Origin: Sphingobium scionense
Lineage (GTDB): Bacteria; Pseudomonadota; Alphaproteobacteria; Sphingomonadales; Sphingomonadaceae
DNA length: 64,000 bases
NCBI RefSeq assembly: GCF_014197035.1
Contig: NZ_JACIEU010000025.1
Span: 1-64,000 of the forward strand
Direction of reading: 5' to 3'
Part shown: positions 35,303 through 47,200 of the stretch, piece by piece
How positions within the stretch are numbered: position 1 is the stretch's first letter
Layout of the letters: every line of letters begins with the position of its first letter
Translations under genes and position numbers: made by a program
The notes under the pieces: generated by a model
Seen by the model: the letters and a program-made list of their open reading frames with translations, nothing else
Database searches by the model: none
Told to the model about the DNA's origin: nothing

Positions 35303-35842
35303 CTAGTTCGACACATCAGGGCATTGGCCCGGGCGCTTTTCTTCCTGGCCGGCCTTGAACCAGCGGGTCGACTGGGCATCGACGGATTCGTCATAATAGC
35401 AGATTTCGGCGGTGCCGCTGGCGGGATCGACCAGGGTGAGCCATTGGTGCGGGCCGCAATTATGGGTTTCGCAGGACCAGGCCGCGACCTTGCCATCGAC
35501 GGTGGCGATCGGCGAGGACGGGCCGCCATCCTCCAGCACCCATGTGCGCACCGCCTTGTCCGCAACCGCCGCCTTCACCGCCGCGACTACGGCGGGATCG
35601 TCGTTCCAGCTATGCGCGCCGACCTTGTCGAAGGGATATTTGCCGACATATTTGCCAAAGGCGTCCGCCGCGGGCGCGGCAGCATCGGTCGTGTTGGCAT
35701 GGGCCATGGCATTTTCGACAGAGTTGACCGCATTGTCGGCGGCATTGTCGGCCGGGCTGCTCTTTTCGCTGCTGCAGGCGGCCAGCGCCGCAGACAGGAT
35801 GACCGGCAGGGTCAGGACGGTCCAGAGGCGGTGGCGGGTCAT
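35303..35842 (-). CDS. Ivy-like periplasmic lipoprotein (possible lysozyme inhibitor)
   Basis: This 179-residue protein has a lipoprotein signal (VILSAALAACSS, lipidated Cys near 23) followed by a low-complexity Asn/Ala/Asp linker. The mature part contains VAAWSCETHNCGPHQWLTL, a paired-Cys loop (C-x2-H-x-C) resembling the CKPHDC loop by which Ivy-family proteins block lysozyme. The assignment is by motif likeness only; the rest of the sequence is too divergent for me to be sure. AAAGGA precedes the ATG at 35842, chosen because the longer open frame has no other plausible site. It is divergent from the next small secreted protein. Confidence 0.65.
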   Translation of the reverse strand: MTRHRLWTVLTLPVILSAALAACSSEKSSPADNAADNAVNSVENAMAHANTTDAAAPAADAFGKYVGKYPFDKVGAHSWNDDPAVVAAVKAAVADKAVRTWVLEDGGPSSPIATVDGKVAAWSCETHNCGPHQWLTLVDPASGTAEICYYDESVDAQSTRWFKAGQEEKRPGQCPDVSN

Positions 35843-35956
35843 CGGCGGTCCTTTGCTGGAGGAGAATGAACCCATGGTGGGGTGGGACGCGACGGGGAGC
35901 AAGCGCGATTGCGCGGCGGGCGCGGAAAACGCCGGCTGATCCGTCTGGAGGGGCAG

Positions 35957-36433
35957 ATGCCCCCCCCCTTGCGAAAGGCCCCCTGCCCGATGCGTTTGCC
36001 CCCTGCCCTGATCCTGCTCGCCAGCCTGGCCGCTGCGCCGGCCACCGCCCAGACGGCAGCGCCCGCCGACGGTCCGCTGAAAGTCGAAAATTATTATCGC
36101 GTCAAATGGGGCGGAATGGGCCAGTTCCTGACCGCCTATCACAAGCAGCATGAGGCGTTGCTGCGCGAGATGATGCGGCAGGGCTATATTACGCAAGTGA
36201 CGGTCGAGATGCCCTTCACCCATATGGGCGGCGGCACGCGATGGGATGTGCGCACCACCATCGTCTACAAACATGGCGCCGACGGCGTGGGCGCGGGCGA
36301 AGCCTATAAGGCCGCGATGGCCGCGGCAAAGGCGCGGATGTTCCCCGACAAGGCGGCGTTCGATGCCGAGGAAGCCAGGCGCATGGCGGTGACCGAGGAT
36401 CATTGGGACGTGGTGCTGGAACCCGCGCCATAA
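35957..36433 (+). CDS. Secreted hypothetical protein
   Basis: This protein of about 158 residues has a signal peptide (MRLPPALILLASLAAAPATA, preceded by a short basic stretch) and a mature domain of about 120 residues of unknown function, rich in aromatic and charged residues (VENYYRVKWGGMGQFLTAY, then MPFTHMGGGTRWDVRTTI). The start at 35957 is chosen because GGAGGGG precedes it closely; ATG at 35990 would give a shorter, more standard signal peptide and is a real alternative. Its promoter lies in the 114-bp gap shared with the divergent lipoprotein gene. No enzyme motif is recognisable. Confidence 0.7.
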   Translation: MPPPLRKAPCPMRLPPALILLASLAAAPATAQTAAPADGPLKVENYYRVKWGGMGQFLTAYHKQHEALLREMMRQGYITQVTVEMPFTHMGGGTRWDVRTTIVYKHGADGVGAGEAYKAAMAAAKARMFPDKAAFDAEEARRMAVTEDHWDVVLEPAP

Positions 36434-36575
36434 GGATCGGCAGGCCATTTGGGGGCATCGCTGCGGCGGACCGTGAAGCTGTCGCGATTCATGGGTCAAT
36501 TGCCCCCTTTTCCTTTGCCCGAAGCCACGCCATGTTGGGGCGGAGTAAAGTGCATCGCGGGAGGCAGGCAAACGC

Positions 36576-37235
36576 ATGTTCGGCGCATTGTGGAATCGAA
36601 TCTTCGGCAAGACCAACGCCCCCGAGCAAGAAGCAGCCCTTCCCCCCTATGATCCGCTCGCGGCGCTGCGCGACCAGGTGTGGCGCGATGTCGCTGGCGG
36701 CTTTCACGACGATGATGCGGTCCTGACCGCCGCGCATGACGCGTTCGAGGAGGAACTGCCCGGCCCGACGCTGCGCCGCGAGGCTTCGGCAGCGCTGCGC
36801 CAGGCGCTGGCCGAGCATCGTGCCGCCGAAAAGGCCTGGCCCGACATGACCGATTGTGACCGGCTGGACGCGGCCTTTGCCGCGCTGGAGGCCGAGGGCG
36901 TGATCGCGCGGCAGAATTTCACCTGTTGCGGCAATTGCGGCGCGATCGAGATATGGGACGAGATCGAGGAAGCGATATGTGAAGGCCGCCCGGCCGAGGG
37001 CTATGCCTTTTTCCACATGCAGGACACCGAAGCGGCGGTCGAGGGCGAAGGACTGTATCTCAACTATGGCGCCTGCGCGGCGGGCGAAGCGGCGGCGCTG
37101 GAGATTGGTCGACGGATCGTCGCGCAGCTCGATGCCCATGACCTGGCGGTCGATTGGGACGGCAGCTGGAGCATGCGCATCCAGGTGGTGCTGGACTGGA
37201 AAAAGCGCCGCACCCTGCGCATGCTGGAGGCCTGA
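36576..37235 (+). CDS. DUF6891-like hypothetical protein
   Basis: This 219-residue soluble protein has no signal peptide or membrane helix. A helical N-terminal half with many Ala and acidic residues leads into NFTCCGNCGAIEIWDEI, a Cys-rich turn near residue 115, then GYAFFHMQDTEAAVEGEGLYLNYG, the block by which I recognise the DUF6891 family. The function is unknown. GGGAGGCAG precedes the ATG. Acidic, Cys-containing proteins of this kind can be redox or metal sensitive, but nothing here proves it. Confidence 0.75.
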   Translation: MFGALWNRIFGKTNAPEQEAALPPYDPLAALRDQVWRDVAGGFHDDDAVLTAAHDAFEEELPGPTLRREASAALRQALAEHRAAEKAWPDMTDCDRLDAAFAALEAEGVIARQNFTCCGNCGAIEIWDEIEEAICEGRPAEGYAFFHMQDTEAAVEGEGLYLNYGACAAGEAAALEIGRRIVAQLDAHDLAVDWDGSWSMRIQVVLDWKKRRTLRMLEA

Positions 37236-37263
37236 ACCGGCGGCGCCTGCTGCGCGCCGACCG

Positions 37264-37665
37264 TCACCATATCTCGATGCTCGGGTGGAAACCGCCCTCC
37301 TGCCCGCTATGGGTGGCATGCATGTTGATGCGCGCCGGCACGAAACTGGTGCCGCGATATTCGGGTATGATCTCCAGCCGGTCGACCAGTCCTTCACGGG
37401 TGAAGCGCTGCAGCGTGCCGGTAATCTGGTCGAGCGCCGCGCCGGCCTCCGGCGGAACATAGCTGATATTCGCCTTGCGCTTCGGCCCGCCCAGACGGAT
37501 CGGGAAGAGATAGATGCGCACCAGCGCCCCGGTCGCCACCAGTGCCTCCGCCTGATCGCGCGAGGTAACATGGGCAAAATCCGGTTTGGCGGATGCCGGA
37601 CCCGGCACGCCGACGAAGATCGCGGCGAGCAGCAGCGGCAAGAGCAACGTGAGACGATGAACCAT
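37264..37665 (-). CDS. Exported small hypothetical protein
   Basis: This 133-residue protein begins with a clear Sec signal peptide (MVHRLTLLLPLLLAAIFVG, cleavage near PASA) and has a short mature domain with ALVRIYLFPIRLGGPKRKAN and a Gly/His-rich tail. The function is not recognised. GGGGAGGAAG precedes the ATG at 37665. It converges on the DUF6891 gene with 28 bp between the stops. The upstream gap, towards the HTH gene, holds one copy of a dispersed intergenic element. Confidence 0.7.
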   Translation of the reverse strand: MVHRLTLLLPLLLAAIFVGVPGPASAKPDFAHVTSRDQAEALVATGALVRIYLFPIRLGGPKRKANISYVPPEAGAALDQITGTLQRFTREGLVDRLEIIPEYRGTSFVPARINMHATHSGQEGGFHPSIEIW

Positions 37666-37761
37666 GGACTTCCTCCCCTGAGGATGAATCATGTTCATTA
37701 TTTGTTCTCATATTTTCGGCGATCCTGCAAGGCAGATCTTGGCGAAAGGCTCAGGGTCACG

Positions 37762-37934
37762 CCCGAAGTTCACAGCGTTATCGACCTTTTCGGGGGATTT
37801 GCGCCGCTTTTGCACCGGTTGCGCGTCACCCAAGCGCCTGTCGTGCATCATAATGCGCCACCGGAGCGACGCATAACGCGCCCATGATGCCCCGGTGACG
37901 CGACAGTCACGCACCTGTTCTGCACCGATTTGCC
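37762..37934 (+). repeat. Dispersed intergenic element, copy B
   Basis: It begins CCCGAAGTTCACAG, identical to the start of the element at 16454, followed 12 bases later by TTTCGGGG and then TTTTGCACCGG / GCGCC / GTGCAT motifs in the same order as the other copy. In both copies the CCCGAA and TTCGGG arms can pair. The gap (37666-37934) holds no gene; it is the region upstream of the exported small protein and downstream of the HTH gene. Confidence 0.45.
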
Positions 37935-38231
37935 TCAACGACGCGTCGAAGCCTGGGGGCGAAGCTGGGTGGCGATCGGGTCGGCCATCGCCTGGGCATG
38001 CAGCGCCAGTGCGTTGCTCCAGTCCCGGTCGAAGGCGGTGCCGGCCAGCCGGCGGCGCAGGCGATGCGCGCTGGAGGGCGACATGCCGACCATGCGCGCG
38101 GCCTGGGCCACGCTGCCGCTCTGATAGAGGGCGGTCAGGAAGGTCCGCTGCCGGACCGGGGTCCAGCGGGCGGGGGTGAAGATCGCCGGCGCGGGCTGCG
38201 CGGGCGGGCGAGCGGGGAGGTTCTGTGTCAT
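37935..38231 (-). CDS. Small helix-turn-helix protein
   Basis: This 98-residue protein consists of a Pro/Ala-rich N-terminal tail, then a helix-turn-helix of the recruitable Fis/HTH type (RQRTFLTALYQSGSVAQAAR followed by MVGMSPSSAHRLRRRL, residues 28-62), and a basic, Arg/Gln-rich tail. It is probably a DNA-binding protein, either a mini-regulator or the HTH remnant of a larger one. There is no ligand or oligomerisation domain. CTGGGGA lies before the ATG at 38231. It is not obviously linked to its neighbours. Confidence 0.7.
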   Translation of the reverse strand: MTQNLPARPPAQPAPAIFTPARWTPVRQRTFLTALYQSGSVAQAARMVGMSPSSAHRLRRRLAGTAFDRDWSNALALHAQAMADPIATQLRPQASTRR

Positions 38232-38320
38232 TCCCCAGGGTAGATCAGAGGATCGCCGTGTAGGACAGGGGATATTGGCGCCGGAGTGTCAGGGGGCGAG
38301 ATGGTGGATATCTTGCAATT

Positions 38321-38340
38321 TTGTACATAATTTGGTACAC
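38321..38340. promoter_or_regulatory. YefM-type operator upstream of the toxin-antitoxin pair
   Basis: Two GTAC cores lie at 38323-38326 and 38335-38338, their centres exactly 12 bases apart. The first sits in a 12-of-14 palindrome (ATTTTGTACATAAT). The E. coli yefM-yoeB operator has paired TGTACA-core palindromes with the same 12-bp spacing, which supports autoregulation by the antitoxin/toxin complex. The site ends 8 bases before the antitoxin start codon. Confidence 0.6.
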
Positions 38341-38347
38341 AACTTTC

Positions 38348-38602
38348 ATGCAGACCCTCAGCGTTTCCGAAACCCGCGCCAATCTCAAGGCCGTGCTCGA
38401 CCGTGTCGTTGCCGACAAGGCGCCGATCCAGATCGTGCGGCCCAAGGGCGAAGGCGTGGTGATGATTTCGCAAAGCGAATGGGAAGGCATGCAGGAGACG
38501 CTGCACCTGTTGGCATCGCCCGCCAATGCCCAGCATCTGCTGGAGGGCATCGGGCAACTGGATGCCGGGCTCGGCGAGGAGCATGAGCTGATCGCGCCGT
38601 GA
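38348..38602 (+). CDS. yefM: Type II antitoxin, YefM/Phd family
   Basis: This 84-residue antitoxin has the Phd/YefM fold: MQTLSVSETRANLKAVLDRV opens the N-terminal DNA-binding and dimerisation part, and VMISQSEWEGMQETLHLL is the linker helix. The acidic C-terminal tail should wrap around and neutralise the toxin. The ATG at 38348 is chosen because it matches the family start; the extra nine codons upstream overlap the operator. It is coupled to the toxin gene by a GTGA overlap and should autorepress through the site at 38321-38340. Confidence 0.9.
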   Translation: MQTLSVSETRANLKAVLDRVVADKAPIQIVRPKGEGVVMISQSEWEGMQETLHLLASPANAQHLLEGIGQLDAGLGEEHELIAP

Positions 38603-38865
38603 AGATCGTCTTCGGGGGCCAGGCCTGGCGCGACTATGTCGCCTGGGCAGCGGATGATCCCAAGGTGTTGGCGCGGATCAACGCGCTGATCGAGGAATGC
38701 CGCCGCGATCCGTTTCGCGGCACGGGCAAGCCGGAGCCATTGCGGCAGAATCTGGCCGGCTGGTGGTCAAGGCGCATCACCGGCGAGCATCGGCTGGTCT
38801 ATCGGGTCAGCGGATCAGGCGACACGCAGGCGCTGGAAGTGCTGAGTTGCCGGTATCATTATTGA
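38599..38865 (+). CDS. yoeB: YoeB-family mRNA interferase toxin
   Basis: This 88-residue RelE/YoeB-type endoribonuclease cleaves mRNA at the ribosome when free of YefM. The family signature is strong: FGGQAWRDYVAWAADD at the N terminus, RRITGEHRLVYRV (residues about 57-69) with the catalytic Glu and Arg region, and the C-terminal SCRYHY carrying the conserved His-Tyr pair. It starts with GTG at 38599, the GTGA overlapping the antitoxin stop, and ends 72 bp before the convergent DUF2199 gene. The reading frame is intact, so an active module is likely. Confidence 0.92.
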   Translation: MKIVFGGQAWRDYVAWAADDPKVLARINALIEECRRDPFRGTGKPEPLRQNLAGWWSRRITGEHRLVYRVSGSGDTQALEVLSCRYHY

Positions 38866-38918
38866 GAGGGCATCTGAAGAAAGCAGGAACCAGCACGTAC
38901 ACGGGACATGCCATCCGC

Positions 38919-38940
38919 ATCAGGATCAGGATCAGGATCA
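38919..38940. repeat. Short tandem repeat (ATCAGG)3
   Basis: Three full ATCAGG units plus a partial one lie at the 3' edge of the DUF2199 gene and just beyond it. A run this short may change length by replication slippage, but it touches only the final codon and stop region. Probably of little consequence. Confidence 0.6.
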
Positions 38941-39536
38941 TACCTCCGGCCCATGGCCATAGTGCCGAAATATTGTCATGAGCTGATCCGCACTGATCCC
39001 GTTTTCCTGGGCAAGAGCCAGAGGATGATCGTTATCCATGGCCCAGAGAAGCGGGCGCTGCCTGCCGGGGCGAAGTTGAACCCATACGCCCAACGGATCA
39101 TCCTCGACAAAGTCTGCCATTCGATTGCAGAGCCAACCGCTCCATAATTCCTCCTGCGAGGGGCGCGGCGAATCGAAGGCGTCCACATATTTCTCGAAAT
39201 TTTGCCGGGACAGGGTCGACCAGCAGCCAAAGCCGAAATCATCGGCCATGCCATGAACGGGAATGGTCATCACGGCCCGAACGAAGAAATGCTCTCCGTT
39301 CAGAACGCAAAAATCCTCCGACAGGAAATCCCCGTCCATCCTGAGCGCACCGTTAGCCTCATAATCAGTGGCATGCGGCCAAGGGTCAGGGGCATTTGCG
39401 GCAAGATCGAAGGGCCAGCTATGTTCCCGGTCACAATTGACACAGCGCCAACGCCCCTGATGCAACTGTTCGGATGATGAGCGACTAGGCGCAGTCGGGC
39501 GCAGCCTATCCCAGAAACGCTGCGCCCAATTCGACA

Positions 39537-39537
<1 letters not shown>
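38938..39537 (-). CDS. DUF2199 domain-containing protein
   Basis: This 199-residue soluble protein has a Cys pair in WRCVNCDREHSWPF near residue 33 that resembles a zinc-binding knuckle, then the DUF2199 block GDFLSEDFCVLNGEHFFVRA with AVMTIPVHG, and FGFGCWSTLSRQNFEKYVDA. Its function is unknown. The ATG at 39537 shares one base with the thiC stop (TGATG), so it is translated together with thiC; a TTG one codon earlier is not favoured. This ties an unknown protein to thiamine synthesis genetically, though chance proximity is possible. Confidence 0.85.
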
Positions 39538-41592
<2,055 letters not shown>

Positions 41593-41704
41593 TGGGCAAT
41601 GGATAGCGCAAGCGTGGCGACAGGGGAAGCCCTTCGCGACCCGCTTGCCTTGCGCCGGGGCGATGGAGATCATAATTGGAAGCTGATCCAGCAAGAGGCC
41701 GATC

Positions 41705-41989
41705 GTGCAGAACAGCACCCAATCCCATCCTGATTCCGAAAAGACGCGGCGCAAGGCGTTGCGGCACGAGATGCGGATGGTGGCGGTGCGGCCGCGGCGC
41801 TGGGGATTGTGGCTGCTCACCCTGGGCGCGCTGCTGCTGATCCTGCCGTCGGCCTTTGGCGTTCACAGCCTGATGGGCTGGTCGCCGATGCTGCTGGGGC
41901 TGGTCGCCTGTGCCGCGTCGCTGCCCTTGCTGGTGGCGGGGGCGGTGTTGCGACGACGCTATCTGAAGGGACAGCTCGCGCGGGATTGA
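41705..41989 (+). CDS. Small two-helix membrane protein
   Basis: This 94-residue protein has a basic N-terminal arm (KTRRKALRHEMRMVAVRPRR) and two hydrophobic helices (LWLLTLGALLLILPSAFGV and MLLGLVACAASLPLLVAGAV). It starts with GTG at 41705, preceded by AAGAGG. By topology rules the basic arm should face the cytoplasm. Its function is unknown. It is transcribed towards, and ends 19 bp before, the prolyl oligopeptidase gene, so the two may form one transcript. Confidence 0.6.
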   Translation: MQNSTQSHPDSEKTRRKALRHEMRMVAVRPRRWGLWLLTLGALLLILPSAFGVHSLMGWSPMLLGLVACAASLPLLVAGAVLRRRYLKGQLARD

Positions 41990-42008
41990 GGACAATGAGG
42001 GGGGCGCA

Positions 42009-44111
42009 ATGAAGAGGTTTTTGACGATGGTTTCTGCTGCCCTGCTGACCGGCGCTGCTGCGCCCTCCCCCGCTTCTGAACTGGCGGACGATCCGTTCGT
42101 CTGGCTGGAGGACTGGACCGGGCCGCGCGCGATGCAGTGGGTGGAGGCGGAGAACAAGGCGACCGTCGCCACGCTGCAGGGCGATCCGCGCTATGCCGGC
42201 TATTACCGGGACGCGCTGGCGATCGCATCGGCCAAGGACCGGATCGCGATGCCGATGCTGATCCATGGCCGCATCTATAATTTCTGGCGCGATGCCGACC
42301 ATCCGCAGGGCGTGTGGCGTTATACCAGCGAAGGTGACTATGCGTCGGCCACGCCCAACTGGACGACCGTGCTGGACCTGGATGCGCTGTCTAGGGCGGA
42401 AGGGAAGAAATGGGTGTGGAAGGGCGCGACCATCCTTGACCCCGAGGAGCGGATCGCGCTGCTGGCGCTGTCGGACGGCGGCGAGGATGCGGTGCGGCTG
42501 CGCGAGTTCGACCTGGTCGACGGCAGGTTCGTGCCGGGCGGGTTCGACATTCCCAATGCCAAGCAGAATGCCGAATGGCTGGACAAGGATACGTTGCTGC
42601 TGTCCCGCGACTGGGGCGCGGATAGCCTGACCAAGTCGGGCTATCCCTTCGTCATCAAGACGCTGAAGCGCGGGCAGAAACTGGACGACGCACAGGAAGT
42701 GTTTCGCGGCGCGGCGAGCGACCAACTCATGTCGATGCCCATCCTGCTGAGCGATGGGCAGGGCAATCGGGCGGCCTTCCTGTTTCGCGGCGTCACCTTC
42801 TTCGGCAACGAGACCTGGCTGCTGACGGCGCAGGGGACGAAGCGGCTGGCGCTGCCGGCTAGGAGCCAGTTGCAGGGCATGGTCGACGGGCAGGTGCTGA
42901 TCCAGACCAGCGAGGCGTGGGAAAGCGGCGGCGTGACCGTGCCGGCGGGGGCGCTGGCGAGCGTGGCGCTGAAAGCGTTGCAGGCTGGCAGCGTGCTGAC
43001 GCCCGAGATAGTGTTCGCGCCGACGCCGCGCCAGTCGATCGACGGGGTGGTGGCGACGCGCAGCCGGGTCGTGCTGAGCCTCAACGACAATGTGCGCGGG
43101 CGGGTGCGGGTCTATGCGCGCGGGGCAAAGGGCTGGAGCGCGCAGCCGGTCGACCTGCCCGACAATGCGACGATCAGCACGGTCGCCGCGTCCGACAAGA
43201 GCGACCAGGTCTATCTGAGCGTCGCGGGCTTCCTGGCGCCGACGACATTATGGGCGATGGACGCGGCCGACCCGAAACCGGTGCAGGTGAAGGCGATGCC
43301 GGCGCGCTTCGATGCGGCGGGTTTGGTGGTCGAGCAATTCGAAGCCAGGTCGAGCGACGGGACCAAGATTCCCTATTTCATCGTCCACAAGAAGGGGATG
43401 ACGCCCGACGGCAGCACGCCGACGATCATGACCGCCTATGGCGGCTTCGAGGTGCCGATGACGCCCAGCTATGCCGCGATCACCGGCAAGCTGTGGCTGG
43501 AGCGGGGCAATAGTTTCGTGCTGGCCAATATCCGCGGCGGCGGCGAGTTCGGCCCGGCCTGGCATGAGGCGGGCCTCAAGACCAGGCGCCAGATCATCTA
43601 TGATGATTTCGCGGCGGTGGCGCAGGACATCTTCGCGCGCAAGCTGTCGAGCCCGCAGAAGTTCGGCATCTATGGCGGGTCCAATGGCGGGCTGCTGATG
43701 GGGGTGGAGTTCAACCAGCATCCCGATCTCTGGAACGGGGTGGTGATCCAGGTGCCGCTGCTCGACATGATCCGATACGAGCAGATCGCGGCCGGCGCGT
43801 CCTGGGTCGATGAATATGGCAGCGTGTCGGTGCCGGAGGAAAAGGCGTTTCTCGAAACAATCTCGCCCTATGCCAATATCCGCAAGGGGGTGGCCTATCC
43901 CACGCCCTATATCTGGACCACGACCAAGGACGACCGGGTCGGACCGCAGCATGCGCGCAAGTTCGCCGCGCGGCTGAAGGACTATGGCCTGCCCTATCTG
44001 TTTTACGAAGATACCGCCGGCGGCCATTCGGGCGACGCCGATATCGAACAGGGCGCGCGGTTGCAGGCGATGCAGATGGTCTATTTCAGCCAAAGGCTGG
44101 AGGGGAAATAG
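42009..44111 (+). CDS. Prolyl oligopeptidase-family serine peptidase (S9), exported
   Basis: This 700-residue S9A-type peptidase has a signal peptide ending near AAAPSPASE and a beta-propeller N-terminal domain that starts VWLEDWTGPRAM. The C-terminal alpha/beta-hydrolase domain carries the serine in YGGSNGGLLMG near residue 556, the Asp in TKDDRVGPQHA near 640 and the His in AGGHSGDAD near 673. By family knowledge it cleaves short peptides after proline and would act in the periplasm here. The rest of the sequence, including the GGEFGPAWHEAG block, fits the family length. Confidence 0.9.
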   Translation: MKRFLTMVSAALLTGAAAPSPASELADDPFVWLEDWTGPRAMQWVEAENKATVATLQGDPRYAGYYRDALAIASAKDRIAMPMLIHGRIYNFWRDADHPQGVWRYTSEGDYASATPNWTTVLDLDALSRAEGKKWVWKGATILDPEERIALLALSDGGEDAVRLREFDLVDGRFVPGGFDIPNAKQNAEWLDKDTLLLSRDWGADSLTKSGYPFVIKTLKRGQKLDDAQEVFRGAASDQLMSMPILLSDGQGNRAAFLFRGVTFFGNETWLLTAQGTKRLALPARSQLQGMVDGQVLIQTSEAWESGGVTVPAGALASVALKALQAGSVLTPEIVFAPTPRQSIDGVVATRSRVVLSLNDNVRGRVRVYARGAKGWSAQPVDLPDNATISTVAASDKSDQVYLSVAGFLAPTTLWAMDAADPKPVQVKAMPARFDAAGLVVEQFEARSSDGTKIPYFIVHKKGMTPDGSTPTIMTAYGGFEVPMTPSYAAITGKLWLERGNSFVLANIRGGGEFGPAWHEAGLKTRRQIIYDDFAAVAQDIFARKLSSPQKFGIYGGSNGGLLMGVEFNQHPDLWNGVVIQVPLLDMIRYEQIAAGASWVDEYGSVSVPEEKAFLETISPYANIRKGVAYPTPYIWTTTKDDRVGPQHARKFAARLKDYGLPYLFYEDTAGGHSGDADIEQGARLQAMQMVYFSQRLEGK

Positions 44112-44221
44112 GGGATGACGGTGGTGCGTTGAGGCGCTGACGCGAACGGAAATTGCGAGAATCTTTGGCGAAGCGACAGTTTCGCATTGCATTGCAGCAG
44201 AGCGTGGTTTCTGATCGCATC

Positions 44222-47200
44222 ATGCTCAAGGCCGCGCTGCACCACCTGACCGCCTATCGCTATAGCCGCCCGATCCGTCTGGGCCCGCAAGTGATAAGAT
44301 TGCGGCCCGCGCCGCACAGTCGCACCAAGGTGCCCAATTATGCGCTGAAGATCGAGCCGGCGAACCATTTCCTCAACTGGCAGCAGGACCCGCACGGCAA
44401 CTGGCTGGCGCGGATCGTCTTTCCCGACCCGGTCGATCATTTCAGTATCGAGGTCGACCTGCTGGCCGATCTCGACATCATCAACCCGTTCGACTTCTTC
44501 GTCGAACCCTATGCGGAAAATTACCCCTTCAGCTATGACGAGCAGCTGGAGACCGATCTGGCGGCCTATTATGATGTCGAGGCGCAGGGGCCATCGTTCG
44601 AGGCGCTGGTCGCGCAGCATGCGTCGTTCGAGGGGCGGACGATCGACTTCCTGGTCGATGTGAACAGCAAGCTGCAGCAGCGTATCGGCTATGTCATCCG
44701 CATGGAAACGGGGGTGCAGTCGCCCGAGGAGACGCTGGACATCGGCACCGGATCGTGCCGCGATTCGGCCTGGCTGCTGGTGCAACTGCTGCGCCGGCTG
44801 GGCTTTGCCGCGCGCTTCGTGTCGGGCTATTCGATTCAACTTGTCGCGGATGTCGAGCCGATCGAAGGGCCGAAGGGCGTTACCCAGGATGTGGTCGACC
44901 TGCATGCCTGGGCCGAAGCCTATGTGCCCGGCGCCGGCTGGATCGCGCTCGACGCGACCAGTGGCATGTTCGCGGGCGAGGGGCATATCCCGCTCTGCGC
45001 CACGCCCCATCATCGGTCCGCAGCCCCGATCAGCGGCATGGCCGAACCGGCCGAGGTCGATTTCACCTTCGCCATGAATGTCAGCCGCATTGCCGAGGCG
45101 GTGCGGATCACCAAGCCCTTTACCGAGGGGCGCTGGGCATCGCTGATGGCGCTGGGCGAACAGGTGGACGCGGACCTGATCGCGCAGGATGTGCGACTGA
45201 CCACCGGCGGCGAGCCGACCTTCGTCGCGGTCGACGACCCGCAGGCGGGTGAGTGGAATGGCGACGCAGTCGGGCCAACCAAGGCGGGCTATGCCGACCG
45301 GCTGATCCGGCGGCTGCGCGATCGCTTCGCGCCCGGCGCGCTGCTGCATCATGGCCAGGGCAAATGGTATCCGGGCGAAAGCCTGCCGCGCTGGGGCTAT
45401 TCGATCTATTGGCGGGCGGACGGCGTGCCGATCTGGCGCGATGCCGGGCTGATCGCGGGCGAGCCGGAGGCAGGCGACAAGACCATCAGCGCCGAGGATG
45501 CCGGCCGCTTCCTGACCGCCATGGCGGACGGGCTGGGGGTCGAGACGGATTTCGTCCAGCCGGTGTTCGAGGATGCGCTGGCCTGGTCGGTGAAGGAGGC
45601 GGAATTGCCCGCCAATACCGAGCCGGGCGACCCCAAGTTCGACAATCCCGAGGAGCGCAGCCGGATGGTGCGCGCGTTCGAGGGCGGCCTTAGCAAGACG
45701 GTCGGCTATGTGCTGCCGATCCAGCGCTGGCAGACGCAGGCGAGTGCGCCGCGCTGGCAGAGCGAGGTATGGAAGGTGCGGCGCAAGGCGCTGTTCGCGG
45801 TGCCGGGGGATTCGGCGCTGGGCTATCGCCTGCCGCTGGGCACCCTGCCCTATGTGCCGCCGTCCGATTTCCCCTATATCCACCCACAGGATACGAGCGA
45901 GCCGCGCGCGCCGCTGGCCGATTATCGTGCCGAGGCGGCAGCCGAAACCAGCGCGCCGGCGGAACGGTTCGAGCGGTCCGAAATCGCCGCCGCCGAGCAT
46001 CAGGACCGGCAGGAACAGGTCTTCATCGAAGGGGCCGTGCGCACCGCCGTCACGGTCGAGCCGCGCGGCAATTTCCTGTCCGTCTTCGTGCCCCCGGTGA
46101 AGACGCTGGACGATTATCTGGAGTTGATTGCGCAGGTCGAGAAGGTGGCCGAGGCGACGCGCATCCCGGTGCGGATCGAGGGCTATGCCCCGCCGTCCGA
46201 CCCGCGCGTCAACGTGCTGAAGGTGACGCCCGATCCCGGCGTGGTCGAGGTGAATATCCAGCCGGCGAAAAGCTGGGCCGAGACGGTGGCGATTACCCAG
46301 GGCGTCTATGAGGATGCCCGCGAAGTGAAGATGACCGCCGACAAGTTCATGGTCGATGGCCGGTCGGTCGGCACCGGCGGCGGCAATCATCTGGTACTGG
46401 GCGGGGCGAGCGTGAACGACAGCCCGTTCATCCGCCGGCCGGACCTCTTGAAGAGCTTCGTCCTCTACTGGCAGCGGCACCCGTCGCTCTCCTATCTGTT
46501 TTCCGGCCTGTTCATCGGCCCGACCAGCCAGGCGCCGCGCATCGACGAGGCGCGGCACGACAGCCTGTATGAGTTGGAGATCGCGCTGGCGCAGGTGCCC
46601 AATCCGGTGCGCGACGGCGCGGACAAGCTGCCGCCGCCCTGGCTGGTCGACCGGCTGTTCCGCAACCTGCTGGTCGACGTGACCGGCAACACCCATCGCA
46701 CCGAAATCTGCATCGACAAGCTGTTCTCGCCCGACGGGCCGACCGGGCGCCTGGGCCTCGTCGAGTTTCGCGGGTTCGAGATGCCGCCAGACCCGCAGAT
46801 GAGCCTTGCCCAGCAATTGCTGCTGCGCGCGCTGACCGCCTGGTTCTGGCGCGAGCCGCAGCAGGGCAATCTGGTACGCTGGGGCACGGCGCTGCACGAC
46901 CGTTTCTTCCTGGGTCATTTCGTCTGGGCCGATTTCCTGGAGGTGCTGAACGACCTGCGCCAGGCGGGCTATGACTTCGACCCCAACTGGTTCGAGGCGC
47001 AGCGCCAGTTCCGCTTCCCGGTGCATGGCAGCGTGGAGGCCGGCGGCGTCGGGCTGGAAATCAGCCATGCGCTGGAGCCGTGGAATGTGCTGGGCGAGAC
47101 CGGCGCGATCGGCGGCACGGTGCGCTATGTCGACAGTTCGACCGAGCGGTTGCAGGTGCGCGTGTCGGACCTGGTCGCCGGGCGCCATATCGTCAGCTGC

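Noticed and set aside
38919-38940. Phase-variable repeat affecting the DUF2199 gene
   Set aside because: Only about three ATCAGG units, at the very end of the gene, so slippage would hardly change the protein.
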